In this document: positions 22,961 to 34,490 of the stretch, one piece after another
Layout of the letters: every line of letters begins with the position of its first letter
Position numbering within the stretch: the first letter of the stretch is position 1
Source of the DNA: Rhizophagus clarus
Taxonomy: Eukaryota > Glomeromycota > Glomeromycetes > Glomerales > Glomeraceae
NCBI GenBank assembly: GCA_015698045.1
Contig: BLAL01000160.1
Span: forward strand, 2,568,990 to 2,632,989
Length of the DNA stretch: 64,000 bases
Reading direction: 5' to 3'
Notes under the pieces: generated by a model
Told to the model about the DNA's origin: nothing
The model's input: the letters and a program-made list of their open reading frames with translations, nothing else
The model's database searches: none
Translations under genes and position numbers: made by a program

Positions 22961-24910
22961 ATTAGGAAGGAATTGCTATACTAACATATCCTTTTTATTT
23001 CTTTTTTTTTTATAAGTTCGGATTTTTGTTTTGGAGTTTAGAAACAGCATATTTTTAATATTTATTTCTCTTTTTGGGATTGATATAAATTTTAGTATGG
23101 ATTTAGTATGGAAATTTAAATAAGTATATTAATTATTATAATAATGAAACATTTATTTATTTATTTATTTATTTTAATGTTTTGGATAGCCCGGTACAGG
23201 CGCATAATTACAAGTAACTATAACAGATCATGACTACACTAGTTTCCTTATGGAAGTGGGCTACCTCTCAAAAACCAAAGGAAAGGGGAAAAATAGAGGA
23301 AGTGGTATTCACAAACTTCTTAGAACACAAGTTCCTGCATCACTTGAAGCAAAGAAGATCGCACCACGATACCTTCGAAAATAAAAAAAAACTAACAACT
23401 TATTGGAAAAATGTGACATCTTTTTTGAAAAAAAAAATAGAAACACCCTACGTTTGAGTCTAGCAGCATCTATGCAACGAATTTGGCCCTATTAAAAAGG
23501 TAAAAGAAATTCGGTAGACACTGAAGATGTTAGTACATCCCTCAAATGAGATTATAGGCTCAGAGTAAGCATTTTAGCAAAGCCTGCAGCAAAGACCATG
23601 ATGTATTGTCCTCTTTTTGGCTATTGATTATGTTCCGGTCTTTGCATTTCTTCTTCTTGTCCTCTTTTTTGTCCTTTTTTGGGAACTTGGACGTTGTTTT
23701 CTTTTGTTCGGCTGGCGTTGATGAGCAGACCAATTTAAACTGCGACATATGTCCTACCTGATGTAGAACACAAGACAGTTGAGACATTATTCTGGGCAGA
23801 TTGATGATTGATTATCCACCTTTTTTTTTATTTTTTAATAAGGAGGAGGGGTTAAATTAATTTTTAAAATATTATTACATTTTGTTCTTTATTTTTCCTA
23901 GACAGTTTGCTTTTCGGGTAAATCTTGTGGAGTACAAACATCTAAACAAGTAAGAAGATTAAAGTAGACATGCATTCTTTCTTGAATCGGTTCTTTTATT
24001 AGATTTCATGGCCGGGCTTTTTGTTGGTTTCTTGTACAGTAATTATAGCAATCTACAAATAAATGTAAATAATAAATTAAATAAAAAATGTAAGTTAAAA
24101 ACACAAATATTATTTTGTACACTATATAAGATAAAAACTATATAAGATGTAAACTGTACAATTTCCCGTATGATATATACAAACATTTCATTGCACTTAA
24201 GTAATGTTAAATTTTGGCCGACATTAACATAATTTCAGCCAAAACTTAACTTTATAGTAACGTATAATAATTTTTATTTCAAGTTAATACCATAAAATTT
24301 TTGCATATTGCGCAATGCTTTAGTAATACTTTAAATACAAAAAATAATTAAAATTTAAAATATTTAGGGGAGTAATCAAATCAGCCGATATGTAATATTA
24401 TCCAAATAACCAATAAAAATTGATAATTTTGTTGATCATGTGATTACACGATCACGATTTAATTATTTATTTATCGTTTTTTTTTCAAAGCTTTTTTCTC
24501 TCTCTCTCAAATTTTTACTTTATTGTTTTTGTCTAAAAAATAAAGATAAAGGTATATTTTTTGTTGAAATTTCTTTTCCCATTATTATGTTATTTTTAAC
24601 ACTTTTATTAATATATTTTTCCAATGTATTTCTTCTCACTAACGTCCTAAACAATGTTCTACTATCGAGTTTTTTACTTTATTGGTTTTTCTAAAAAATA
24701 AATGCAAAGGTACATTTTTTGTTGAAATTTCTTTTTCCATCCTGTTAATACTCTTACTAATATTTTTTTCTAATGTATTTTCTCCTACTAACGTTCCTAC
24801 TAACAATGTTCTACTGTTAAACATTTTTTATTCCTTACTTTTACTAACACTTCTACTAACATTAACACTAACATTAATACTTATATTTTATATTTTTTTT
24901 TATTGACGTT
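22961..24910. other. AT-rich spacer with weak ORFs
   Basis: Two short frames, 23230-23457 (plus, basic, reads SLWKWATSQKPKERGKIEEV) and 23560-23787 (minus, Lys-rich tail), lie next to a tetranucleotide run TTTA at 23150-23175. I do not recognise either and cannot show splicing, so they are not called genes. From 24480 to 24900 T-rich sequence with doubled blocks (AAGGTATATTTTTTGTTGAA, then a near copy about 165 bp later) leads into the inverted-repeat element. Confidence 0.4.
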
Positions 24911-25254
24911 CACAGATCAAATGGAGTCAAATCGGTCACCAATCAATCATGTGACTGATTGGTAACTGATTGGTTACCTATTGATGACTGATTCTTTCAA
25001 TCGGTCATCAATCAGGTATAAAATCCAAATCGGTTATCAACCGGTCATATGACTGATTGATGGCTAATTAATATACGGTTGAATTTACCAGTTATCAATA
25101 GGTCACATATCAGATTGATGACCGATTGGTTGCTAATTGGCTTATTATATATTAGCAGATTTTTAGATTTTTTCAACAATAACATTTTATTTATAAACCA
25201 TTTTAAACTCTAATAGAAAATTTTTTTTAATAGATTTCCTGAAATTCGTATTGA

Positions 25255-27035
25255 TAAATAGAGATTCTTTTTTTTTTGAGATTTCTAAGAGTTCGTATAG
25301 GGTATCTAATAGAAATTTTTTTTTTATTTTCTAAGAGTTCATATAAAAAGAGTTCATATGGGATATCTGATAGAAAATTTTTTTTTAAGAGATTTTCTGA
25401 GTTCAGTTCGTATGTGATATCTAATAGAAAATTTTTTTTTGAGAGAGTTTGTATGGGAAGAGTTCATATTTTCTAAGAGTTTATATGGGAAAGGTTCGTA
25501 TGGAATATCTTTAATAGAAAATTTTTTTTTAAGAGATTTTCTAAAAGTTCGTATTAGAAGGGTTCATATGGGATATCTGATAGAAAATTTTTTTAAGATA
25601 TTTTCTAAGGGTTCGTATGGAAAGGATTTGCATGGGATTCTTTGATAGAAATTTTTTTTGAGAAATTTTCTAAGAGTTCATATGGGAAGGGTTCGTATAG
25701 GTCTATGGGATATCTGATAGGAAATTTTTTTTTTAAGAGATCTCTTAAGATTCGTATAGGATGTATTTGATAAATAGATTTTTTTTTTTGATTTCTAAGA
25801 GTTCATATGAGTATCTGATAGAAAATTTTTTTTTGGGATTTTCTAAATTTATATGGGAAGAGTTCGTATTTTTCAAGAGTTCATATAGGAAGCGTTTGTA
25901 TAGGATATCTTTAATAGAAAATTTTTTTAAGAGATTTTCTAAGAGTCATATGGGAAGGATTCGTATGAGATATTTTAATAAAGATTTTCCAAGTGTTCAT
26001 ATAGTAAGGGTTTGTATGAGATATCTTTGATAGAAAATTTTTTTTAAGTGATTTTCTAAGAGTTCGTATAGGAAGAGTTCAAAAGAGTTCAGAAAAGTTT
26101 GTATGGGATATCTGATACAAAATTTTTTTTAAATTTTTTAGGGATGTGATTCTTTAATAGAAAATTTTTTTTGAGAGATTTCTAAAAGTTCATATGGAAG
26201 AGTTTGTATAGAATACCTGATAGAAAATTTTTTTGTGAAATTTTTTAGGGTTCGTATGGAAAGGATTCGCATGGGATTCTTTGATAGAAAATTTTTTGGA
26301 AGAGATTTCTAAGATTTGTATAGGATATTTTTGATAAATTGATTTTTTTTTATTTTTAAGAGTTCGTATGGAATATCTGATAGAAAAATTTTTCTTAAAA
26401 GATTTTCTAAGAGTTCGTATAGAAAGGTTCGTATGGAATTCTTTGATAGAAAATTTTTTTTTTAAGAGATTTTCTTAGTTCATACTATAGAAAGAGTTCG
26501 TATGGGATATCTGATAGAAAAGTTTTTCTTAAGAGATTTTCTAAGAGTTCATATGGAAAGGGTTCGTATGGGATTCTTTGATAGAAAATTTTTTTTAAGA
26601 GATTTTCTTAGAGTTCGTGTGAAAAGAGTTCGTATGGGATATTTTAATAAAGATTTTCCAAGTGTGATTCATATGGTAAGGGTTCGTATGGGATATCTTT
26701 GGTAAAAAATTTTTTTGAAAATTCCTAAGAGTTCATATAGGAAGGGTTCGTATGAGATATCTGATAGGAGGGATTTATTGATAGAAAATTTTTTTGAGAG
26801 AGATTTCCTAAGAGTTCATATGGGATATTTTGGTATAGATTCCTTTTTTGTGAAATTTTTTAGGGTTTGTATAGATATTTTTGATAGAAAATTTTTTTTT
26901 TTGAGATATCTTTTTGAGATATCCCAAGATTTGTGTAGGAAATGATTTTTTTTTTTTGAATTTTCTAAGATTCGGAGATTTTTTTTTTTTGAGGTTTTCT
27001 AAGAGTTTGTATGAGATATTTTTAATAGAGAATTT
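25255..27035. repeat. 50-bp minisatellite
   Basis: About 35 imperfect units close to GAGTTCGTATGGGATATCTG followed by ATAGAAAATTTTTTTTAAGA and GATTTTCTAA. Frequent variants replace GTATGGGATATC with CATATGGGAAGG. Unit length drifts, chiefly through the T run. Long frames across it (for example 25276-25476) follow from the repeat and are not genes. Confidence 0.85.
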
Positions 27036-27413
27036 TTTTAGATTTCGTAACATTTTTTAAAAAAAAATACACTTTTTATTAAATTATAATATTAACTTTA
27101 CCTTTTTTTAATATTACTAATGTTATTCTTTTTTCTATATTTTACTAAAAACTCTTCATAATACTAACTTTTTGTATTTGTGTATTTTATTATAATTATT
27201 ACTAACTTTTTATATTTACGCTTTACTATTTATTTATTAAATATTACTAACTTTATCAGTCATATACTAACATATTATTATAATGAATGTTTTTATTTTA
27301 AATACTTATTAATATAAATAAAGATACTATGTATTTTATTTGTAATTCTAAATATTATATGCTATAATAAATTTTATTATTCGTTATATGATTTTACAAA
27401 AATTGGTCTTTCG

Positions 27414-27610
27414 ACCATCAATTGACCATAAATTGACCATAAATTGACCATAATTTGACCATAATTTGACCATAATTTGACCATAATTTAACCATAATTT
27501 GACCATAATTTGACCATAATTTGACCATAATTTAACCATAATTTAACCATAATTTAACCATAATTTGACCATCAATCAACCATCAATTGACCATCATTGA
27601 TCTTTCAATT
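27414..27610. repeat. 11-bp satellite, short array
   Basis: About 17 units of TTGACCATAAT and close variants (TTGACCATAAA, TTAACCATAAT). Confidence 0.9.
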
Positions 27611-27771
27611 GGCAACCTGATTTGGTGCCAATTTTTGACATCATCCGGTATCAATCAGATAGTACGATTTATTGCTGATTGAATATCAATTCGTTTGACT
27701 ATTCATCAATCCTAATAGCCGATTGATAACTGATTGATAGCTGATTTGATATCATTCGACCTGTACATGAT

Positions 27772-27965
27772 TAAGAAAAATTTGAGCGAACTTTTCTTAA
27801 ACTTGTATTACAATTGTATAACATGATCACAATTAAGAAAAATTTGAGTGAACTTTTCTTAAACTTGTATTACAAATGTAACATGATCACGATTAAAAAA
27901 AATTCGAGTGAACTTTTCTTAAACTTGTATTATTACAAATGTAACATTAATCACGATTAATCGCA
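27772..27965. repeat. triplicated unit of about 60-65 bp
   Basis: Three copies of a unit containing AAATTTGAGTGAACTTTTCT followed by TAAACTTGTATTACAAATGT and ACATGATCACGATTAA. It separates the two copies of the satellite-bearing block. Confidence 0.85.
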
Positions 27966-28787
27966 ACATATTCGAGTAATATACATATAATACTAAATTT
28001 TATTAACAAAATTTTACAATATTATATCACGTGACACATGTAATATACAAATAGAAGCTTTTAAAAAAATTAGGTATCCAAAAGTCCAAGGTAAATTTTA
28101 ATACAAATTTAAAAGATCACTATATATATAACTATATGAGATGAAAAATTACAACATAGTTTTTCAATTTATCTATTATTAACCAATCAAAATTTGGTCT
28201 GATCTTTATCACGTGACCTGATCTTAACATGCATATAAATAACTAAACGCGTCTCTGTTTATTTTTTAAAAAATATATACTCTTTTTTTTCTGTTTTCTT
28301 ACACTCTTTCTTTTCTATTTTCTTACTCTTATTACATTTTACAGGTATATTAATTATTGTATTTTTGTCATTAAATTTATTGTACTGATTACTAACTATA
28401 TTTTATTTTATAATATTAACTTTACCTTTTTTTAATGTTATTCTTTTTTTTTAATATTACTAATGTTATTCTTTTTTTATATTTTACTAACATCATTACG
28501 TATTTTTTTCTTTTTTTTTTTTTATAAATTTTATCAAACTCTTCATAATACTAACTTTTTGTATTTGTGTAATTATTACTAACTTTTTATATTTACGCTT
28601 TACTATTTATTTATTAAATATTACTAACTTTATCAGTCATATACTAACATATTATTATAATGAATGTTTTTATTTTAAATACTTATTAATATAAATACAG
28701 ATACTATGTATTTTATTTGTAATTCTAAATATTATGTGCTATAATAAATTTTATTATTCGTTATATGATTCTACAAAAATTGGTCTT

Positions 28788-29465
28788 TCGACCATCAATT
28801 GACCATAAATTGACCATAAATTAACCATCAATTGATCATAAATTGACCATAATTTGACCATAATTTGACCATAATTTAATTTAACCATAATTTGACCATA
28901 ATTTGACCATAATTTGACCATAATTTGACCATAATTTGACCATAATTTGACCATAATTTGACCATAATTTGACCATAATTTGACCATAATTTGACCATAA
29001 TTTGACTATAATTTGACTATAATTCGACCATTAATTGACTATAATTTGACCATAAATTGACTATAAATTGACCATAATTCGACTATAATTTGACCATAAT
29101 TTGACCATCAATTGATCATAAATTGACCATAAATTGACCATAATTTGACCATCAATTGATCATAAATTGACCATAAATTGACCATAATTTGACCATTATT
29201 TGACCATAATTTGACCATAATTTGACCATCAATTGATCATAAATTGACCATAAATTGACTATAATTTGACCATTATTTGACCATAATTTGACCATAATTT
29301 GACCATAATTTGACCATAATTTGACCATAATTTGACCATAAATTGACCATAAATTGACCATAATTTGACCATAAATTAACCATAAATTGACCATAAATTG
29401 ACCATAATTTGACCATAATTTGACTATCAATTGACCATTAATCGACCATCAATCAACCATCAATC
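28788..29465. repeat. 11-bp satellite, long array
   Basis: About 60 units of the same TTGACCATAAT repeat. Three units make 33 nt, so the minus strand stays open as a repeated WSNYGQIMVKL peptide over nearly 100 residues; this is a property of the repeat, not evidence of a gene. Confidence 0.9.
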
Positions 29466-29642
29466 AATGATCATTGATCTTTCAATCGGCAATCTGATTT
29501 GGTGCTGATTTTTGACATCATCTGGATTCAATCAGGTAGTACGATTTATTGCCAATTCAATATTGATTCGTTTGACTGTTCATCAATCCTGATGACCGAT
29601 TGATAGCTGATTGATGCCCAATTTGACATCGTTTGACCTGTG

Positions 29643-30308
29643 ATTCCTTTTTTACTTCTACTAACTTTTATACTAATATTAATACTAACACTTTCTAATA
29701 TAAAAATTTTTTTATTAACATTCCTTTTCTTTTGCTACCACTTCTACTAATATTCATACTAACACTTTTATTACTAACATTTTACTTTCTTTCAAATTAA
29801 ATAGATATAATGAAATGAAAACAAGCAAACAAGTGAACATTAATTGTAAATAAATTATGATTTGTGTAAAGAATAGTGAATTTTTTTTATAATATTTTTT
29901 GTATAATATTTTTTTTATTATCGATTGAAAATATAAATAAAACTTTCAGTAATTACAATTAAATGAATTAAATTACTTTTAAATTACAATTGTATTTAAA
30001 TTATAAATCTACTACTATTAATACCCCATAAATGCTATACTTTTCAGCTATCTGATATGTGTGAAAATTATGAAATTATGCTTATATTTTAAATACAAGT
30101 AGGATACATATTGGGTATATATAGGATACTTATTAGCACTATCCGATAAGTGTATAATATCTGTCTGATATTTTTTTAAAATATATCGAGTATCCAATAA
30201 ATCTATGATATATAACTGATATTTAACTACCCAATATGTATGAGATATGTACCTGATATGTATATTATATGTCACCGATATTCTGCATCTGACAGGTACA
30301 TATGGGTA
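29643..30308. other. spacer leading into a GATATGTACC-type repeat
   Basis: T-rich sequence with TACTAAC motifs, then from about 30036 degenerate repeats of a CTGATATGTACC-like motif. These resume at 32775 beyond the pogo element with reversed copies (TTTCACACATATCAGGTACA), so the pogo element sits inside an older inverted-repeat sequence. Confidence 0.5.
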
Positions 30309-32774
30309 CAGTCGTACCTCTCTATAGTCACGCAGTTGGGCGCACACTTTTGGTGTGCTTATATTTAGTTGTGACTGTATAGAAATCCCTCTATATAATC
30401 AACTTCCGTAGAAATCATATGAAATCGTGACTATATAGAGGTTTTATAATTTTTTGTATCGCAAAAAAAAAATCAAAGAAATTTATTATTGATATAAAAT
30501 GTAAAAATTTATTTATATTATAATACAAAAAACACTAAATTTTCCTGCATTTACATATTATCTGGTATAAAAAAACTAGTAATATTTTTTTGTGTTTTGT
30601 TTTCAAAAAGTTTGCGATGCATAATTCCCATATATTTTCTAAAAATTTTTATTTCTTTCATATCAAATTCTTCACTTTCCTGCTCTTTAAAAAATTGTAC
30701 CCATGTTTTAAGACTATTAAAACCTTCCTGCATCAATATTACCGGATGTTCTTCTTTATCATCATCATTCATTTCGGGAGTTTCATTTTCTTCTTCCATA
30801 ATTAATTGTACAATTTCAGCATCAGTTAATGGCTGTTCCGTTGAAATTGTCAAATCAATCATTTCTAAATATTGATTTATTTCTCCTAGGGACTCGTCTG
30901 AAATATTTTCAAGAGATGAAAACTGTTGTAGAAGAAATTTAACACCCTTCTGATCCTCTTGATTTGCCATTTTCTGTGCGATTAAAGCTTGTTGGATACC
31001 ATTAACATCATCATTATTATTTGGTAAAATTTCAGTTTTTTGCCAACAATTAACAATTGTTTCTACTTTTACTGAATCCCAAGCTTAAGCAACGTATTCC
31101 ATAGCCTCTTTAACATTAATTTTATTGCTGTATTGAGAATTTTTAAAGTAAGTTATATTTAAACAAAATTGAAAATTACAATAATTTGAATACTTTTTTA
31201 AATCTACATTCGCTTCAAACTGATGAATAATATGTCGTATGTAATGTTGTTTATAAATTGCCTTAAAACTTTTGATGATGCCTGCATCCATAGGTTGTAA
31301 ATGAGCTGTTGTATTAGGGGGAAGGAAGTGCACTCTAACGTGTGATAAATTCAAGTTATCATTAGTATATTCAGTTACTCGATTATTATGATCATCAGGG
31401 TTAAAATGAGATGATGTGTTATCAATAAGTAATAAAATTTTTCGATTTTGTGTCTGAAATTTATTATTAATATACTCAAGCCATTCACCAAAAATATCAC
31501 TTCGCATCCATGCTTTTGAATTGGCGTATTAAGTACATGAAAGAGAATTCCTATTAACTCAATAAAGATATCTAGGGTTCTTTGAAAAACCAATTATAAG
31601 TGGTTTGAATTTTTGAGTACCAATAGCATTTGTTGCTAAAAGAACAGTAATGCGAGTCTTATCCTAAAAAACAATTTAATTAAAATAATAATTCATAAAG
31701 AATTTTAAAATCTAATTGAAAAATTACCAGTTTGGTGCCCGGAGTAAGAGCTGATGCAAGAGTTTGATTAGGTGCCATACGAAAAAAGAGACCAGTTTCA
31801 TCTCCATTGAATATGTTGTCAAGTATATAATCTTGCAAAATTGTTTGCAATTTTCTTCTTTCCTCAAAAAGAGTTTCTAATGGCACGCTATTTGCTTCAC
31901 TATGTAAGCGATAGCAATGAATATTATTGCGTTTTTTAAATTTTTCAATCCAACCATTTGAAAATAATATATCTTCACGTGGAATGCTAAATTCTTGCGC
32001 AAAATAAAAAGCTTTTTCTTTAATCATCATTTCCGAAACTGGAAGATTATTTGCATTTGCATTTTCAACCCATAATCCTAATGCTTTTTCAACTTGTGGA
32101 TATTTAACTTCTCTATGACGAAAGGTTTTTTTACTGGCTGATGTTGAGACTAATGCATGCCACTTAGATTTTTTTCCTAAAATCTTGGAGATTGTTGAAC
32201 GGTCAATGTGAAGGCCTGGGTTTTGCTGGTTAAAGTAGTCCGCAACTTGTTGTTGTGTTTTATTTTTATTTTTAGATTTGGTAGCATACACACATATTTG
32301 TTGCTTTATATTCTCACTTATTGCAGTACGCGTTCTTTTTGCACTTGGAGCAACTGGCATCTTGAGAAAAAAAAAGGCAAAATTCTTGAACATGTTTATC
32401 GGTGATCTCTCAAATAAGTATTTTGTTGGAAAATAAAAGTTGAAAAAGTTGGTAAATTTATCATGATTTAATAATTAAAGTGAGAATAATGTTGAAGAAA
32501 TTGGTAAATTTATCATTACAATAAACACGAAACAGTTTTTTTTAAAAAAAAAATTCCCAACAATCGATATTATATTTATAGCAAAATCACGTGATATGAC
32601 TATATAGAGGTCAAAAAGGGGGGTATGGGCGCACGAATTTGATGTGATTGTGACTATAATCATATTGTGACTATATAGAGGTCATTTTCTTAATTAAAAA
32701 CTTGGGTGCAAAAATTGTGTTGATTATATAGAGGGTGTGCTTATATAGGGGGTGACTATATAGAGGTATGACTG
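30309..32774 (-). mobile_element. pogo/Tigger-like DNA transposon
   Basis: Terminal inverted repeats begin CAGTCGTACCTCTCTATAGT on the left and, inverted, CAGTCATACCTCTATATAGT on the right. The element is flanked by TA at 30307-30308 and 32775-32776, the target duplication expected for Tc1/mariner/pogo elements. Subterminal copies of GTGACTATATAGAGG recur inside both ends (30424-30443, 32596-32613, 32672-32683). It is 2466 bp and carries a decayed transposase on the minus strand. Insertion interrupted an older GATATGTACC-rich inverted repeat. Confidence 0.9.
30551..32360 (-). pseudogene. pogo/Tigger transposase with three in-frame stops
   Basis: The likely start is MPVAPSAKRTR at 32360. The N-terminus holds a psq/CENP-B-type helix-turn-helix (TQQQVADYFNQQNPGLHIDR) and a second HTH with EDILFSNGWIEKFKKRNN. 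The DDE domain follows: NGDETGLFFRMAPN, then LLLIDNTSSHF, then LQPMDAGIIKSF. One intron runs from GTAATTTTTC near 31728 to an acceptor near 31664. The frame is otherwise continuous but interrupted by TGA (31559-31561), TAA (31529-31531) and TAA (31085-31087). The extreme C-terminus reads QKNITSFF, a canonical PCNA-interacting (PIP) box. PIP boxes are known in pogo-family transposases. Three nonsense changes but no frameshift indicate fairly recent death. Confidence 0.9.
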
Positions 32775-32890
32775 TACCTGATATGTGTAGTATTATTAAA
32801 TAGCATACACATATTTCACACATATCAGGTACATATTAGGTAGCCGATATGTATCTGATATGTACCCGATAACATCAATTTTGACCAGTG

Positions 32891-33192
32891 ATGGTTTGTA
32901 TATAATAAAAAAAACACAAAAAACACAAATTTAAAAAAGGAAAATTTTATAATTCTAGCCAAAATTATACAAAATTTCAATAAATGTAGGTAATCAACAT
33001 TAAAAATTTTTTTTTTTGAGAATTTTGTGTAATATAAATTCTGGTTTGTTAAAAATTAAAATTTCCTTTTTTGGAAATTTATGTAATATCATGTGATTTT
33101 GATTGACCAATAATAATAAAGTATATTTTTAGAATTGTGTTTTTGTGTTTTTTGTGTTTTATGTTTTTGTGTTTTTTATTATATACAAACCA
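32891..33192. mobile_element. MITE-like element with long A/T-rich inverted repeats
   Basis: The left end ATGGTTTGTATATAATAAAA and its continuation AAAACACAAAAAACACAAA match the inverted right end, which closes with ATTATATACAAACCAT. The arms are at least 35 bp. The 300-bp interior contains no gene, and no clear target duplication was found. Confidence 0.65.
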
Positions 33193-34018
33193 TTAAAATC
33201 AACCATTTTAAAAATGGCAATAAGAGGGGAATTTGGTTGGATAATTTGCTTAAATTTGGCTAACATATGTTGATTCCTAGTTGGGTTGGTTAAAGTCATG
33301 TGTGAATCATTATGACTCTTTTAATATCTTTTTTATTTTGGTGTATCTGTACTGGTTAAAGACTTTTAAATAATTTGGAATAAATCTTTTTTGAATAGGA
33401 CTACTGAGCGAAAAGAGAATTTCAACCTTATTGACTAGAAGGCCTCAGCATAGTACGTGTGCACTACTCAGTTAAGGTAGTGATTTCTTGTAATGGTGTA
33501 CTCTGTAGGGATTATGAAGGAAAATAATTTGTATGTTAGAGGGTCTTACTTGCACTATAGCATATGGTAATACTGATTATTAGTTGAAATTCATGGATCA
33601 TCCTGATGTTTGTCAAGGGGAGAGGGGTTGTTAAACTTGTTTTTTGATATTTTTGCTTTTTGTTTTTAAATTTAATAAAGTTGTCAAACATGATCTTTGA
33701 ATAAAAAAAAATTACACTAATGATCCACATGAATAAAAAAAGATTCAGATAAGGGATATAATGATGATACGATAATATTTTTGTAATCGATTAAACTAAT
33801 ACTGTAATGAAGTATATTTAACTATCTATACTTTTAAGTGCAAATAGTTATATGGGAAGGATATATTAACATGACACAAGGTATTTATATTTCTATTATT
33901 TATAGAATTAATAAATTACAAAAATTTTATTATATTTAGCTAATTGACTAGTGACATCCAATAATTGATTATTCTATATTTGGTAGACTATTAACATATG
34001 ATTATATACGAATAACTA
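33193..34018. other. AT-rich spacer
   Basis: No gene, RNA or repeat family could be supported here. Confidence 0.4.
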
Positions 34019-34488
34019 CAGTCAGCCCTCCATATAATCACCAAGTTGGTTACACCCTTAACTGGTGATTGTATAGAAGTGTGATTGTATATATAGTATA
34101 TAATTTTTTTTATTAGAAATCAGAAATAAAAATTATTCTTAATTTTGGCCTGAATTATAAATTATAAAATTATAAATCATATGAATTGCATATTTTTGGG
34201 TGATAGCCATAAACAATTTTGAAAATTTCTTATAATCTACATTCTAAAAAAGGAAATTTATTTATAATTTTGGCTGAAATCTTGATCTGACTGAAATTAT
34301 AGTGACTATAAAGAGGTTTAATTACTAGTAAAAATAATATGTATGTTACAGATCATGTAGTGATAGTGATTATAACCGAATTGTGATTATAAAGAGGTAA
34401 ATTAACTAAGTAAAAGTCAGTTTCATAAAATTGGGTTCTTATGTAGAGGTGTGACTATATAAGGTGTGATTGTATGGAGGTCTAACTG
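34019..34488. mobile_element. pogo/Tigger-type MITE
   Basis: Ends begin CAGTCAGCCCTCCATATAAT and, inverted, CAGTTAGACCTCCATACAAT, flanked by TA (34017-34018 and 34489-34490). Internal GTGACTATAAAGAGG and GTGATTATAAAGAGG echo the subterminal motifs of the pogo element at 30309-32774, so it was probably mobilised by the same kind of transposase. It is 470 bp with no coding capacity. Confidence 0.8.
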
Positions 34489-34490
34489 TA

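Larger units (their letters stand above)
24911..29642. mobile_element. large inverted-repeat composite filled with satellites
   Basis: The left end begins CACAGATCAAATGGAGTCAA and the right end is the inverted counterpart, ending GACATCGTTTGACCTGTG. Both ends continue inward into copies of an ATCGGTCATCAATCAG-type motif. A third, similar end (GATATCATTCGACCTGT) lies at 27748-27764, so the composite holds at least two nested or tandem copies: 24911-27764, and a partial second copy whose right part is 28390-29642. Inside are a 50-bp satellite, two 11-bp satellites and a short 60-bp triplication. No transposase frame is present, so it is non-autonomous. I could not identify a target-site duplication. 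Family unassigned. Confidence 0.6.
27045..29642. repeat. direct duplication of a satellite-bearing block
   Basis: 27045-27764 and 28390-29642 share the same order: TTACTAAC-rich sequence, a block with ATACTATGTATTTTATTTGT, the phrase TTGGTCTTTCGACCATCAAT, an 11-bp array of different length, and a closing block with AGTACGATTTATTGC and CATCAATCCT. Identity outside the arrays is high by eye. The second array is about three times longer, so copy number changed after duplication. Confidence 0.8.

Noticed and set aside
25276-27053. Several short frames in the 50-bp repeat region
   Set aside because: They track the repeat unit and change frame with T-run length.
28754-29430. Frames encoding repeated WSNYGQIMVKL
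   Set aside because: Direct translation of the 11-bp satellite; three units equal 33 nt, keeping the frame open by chance.
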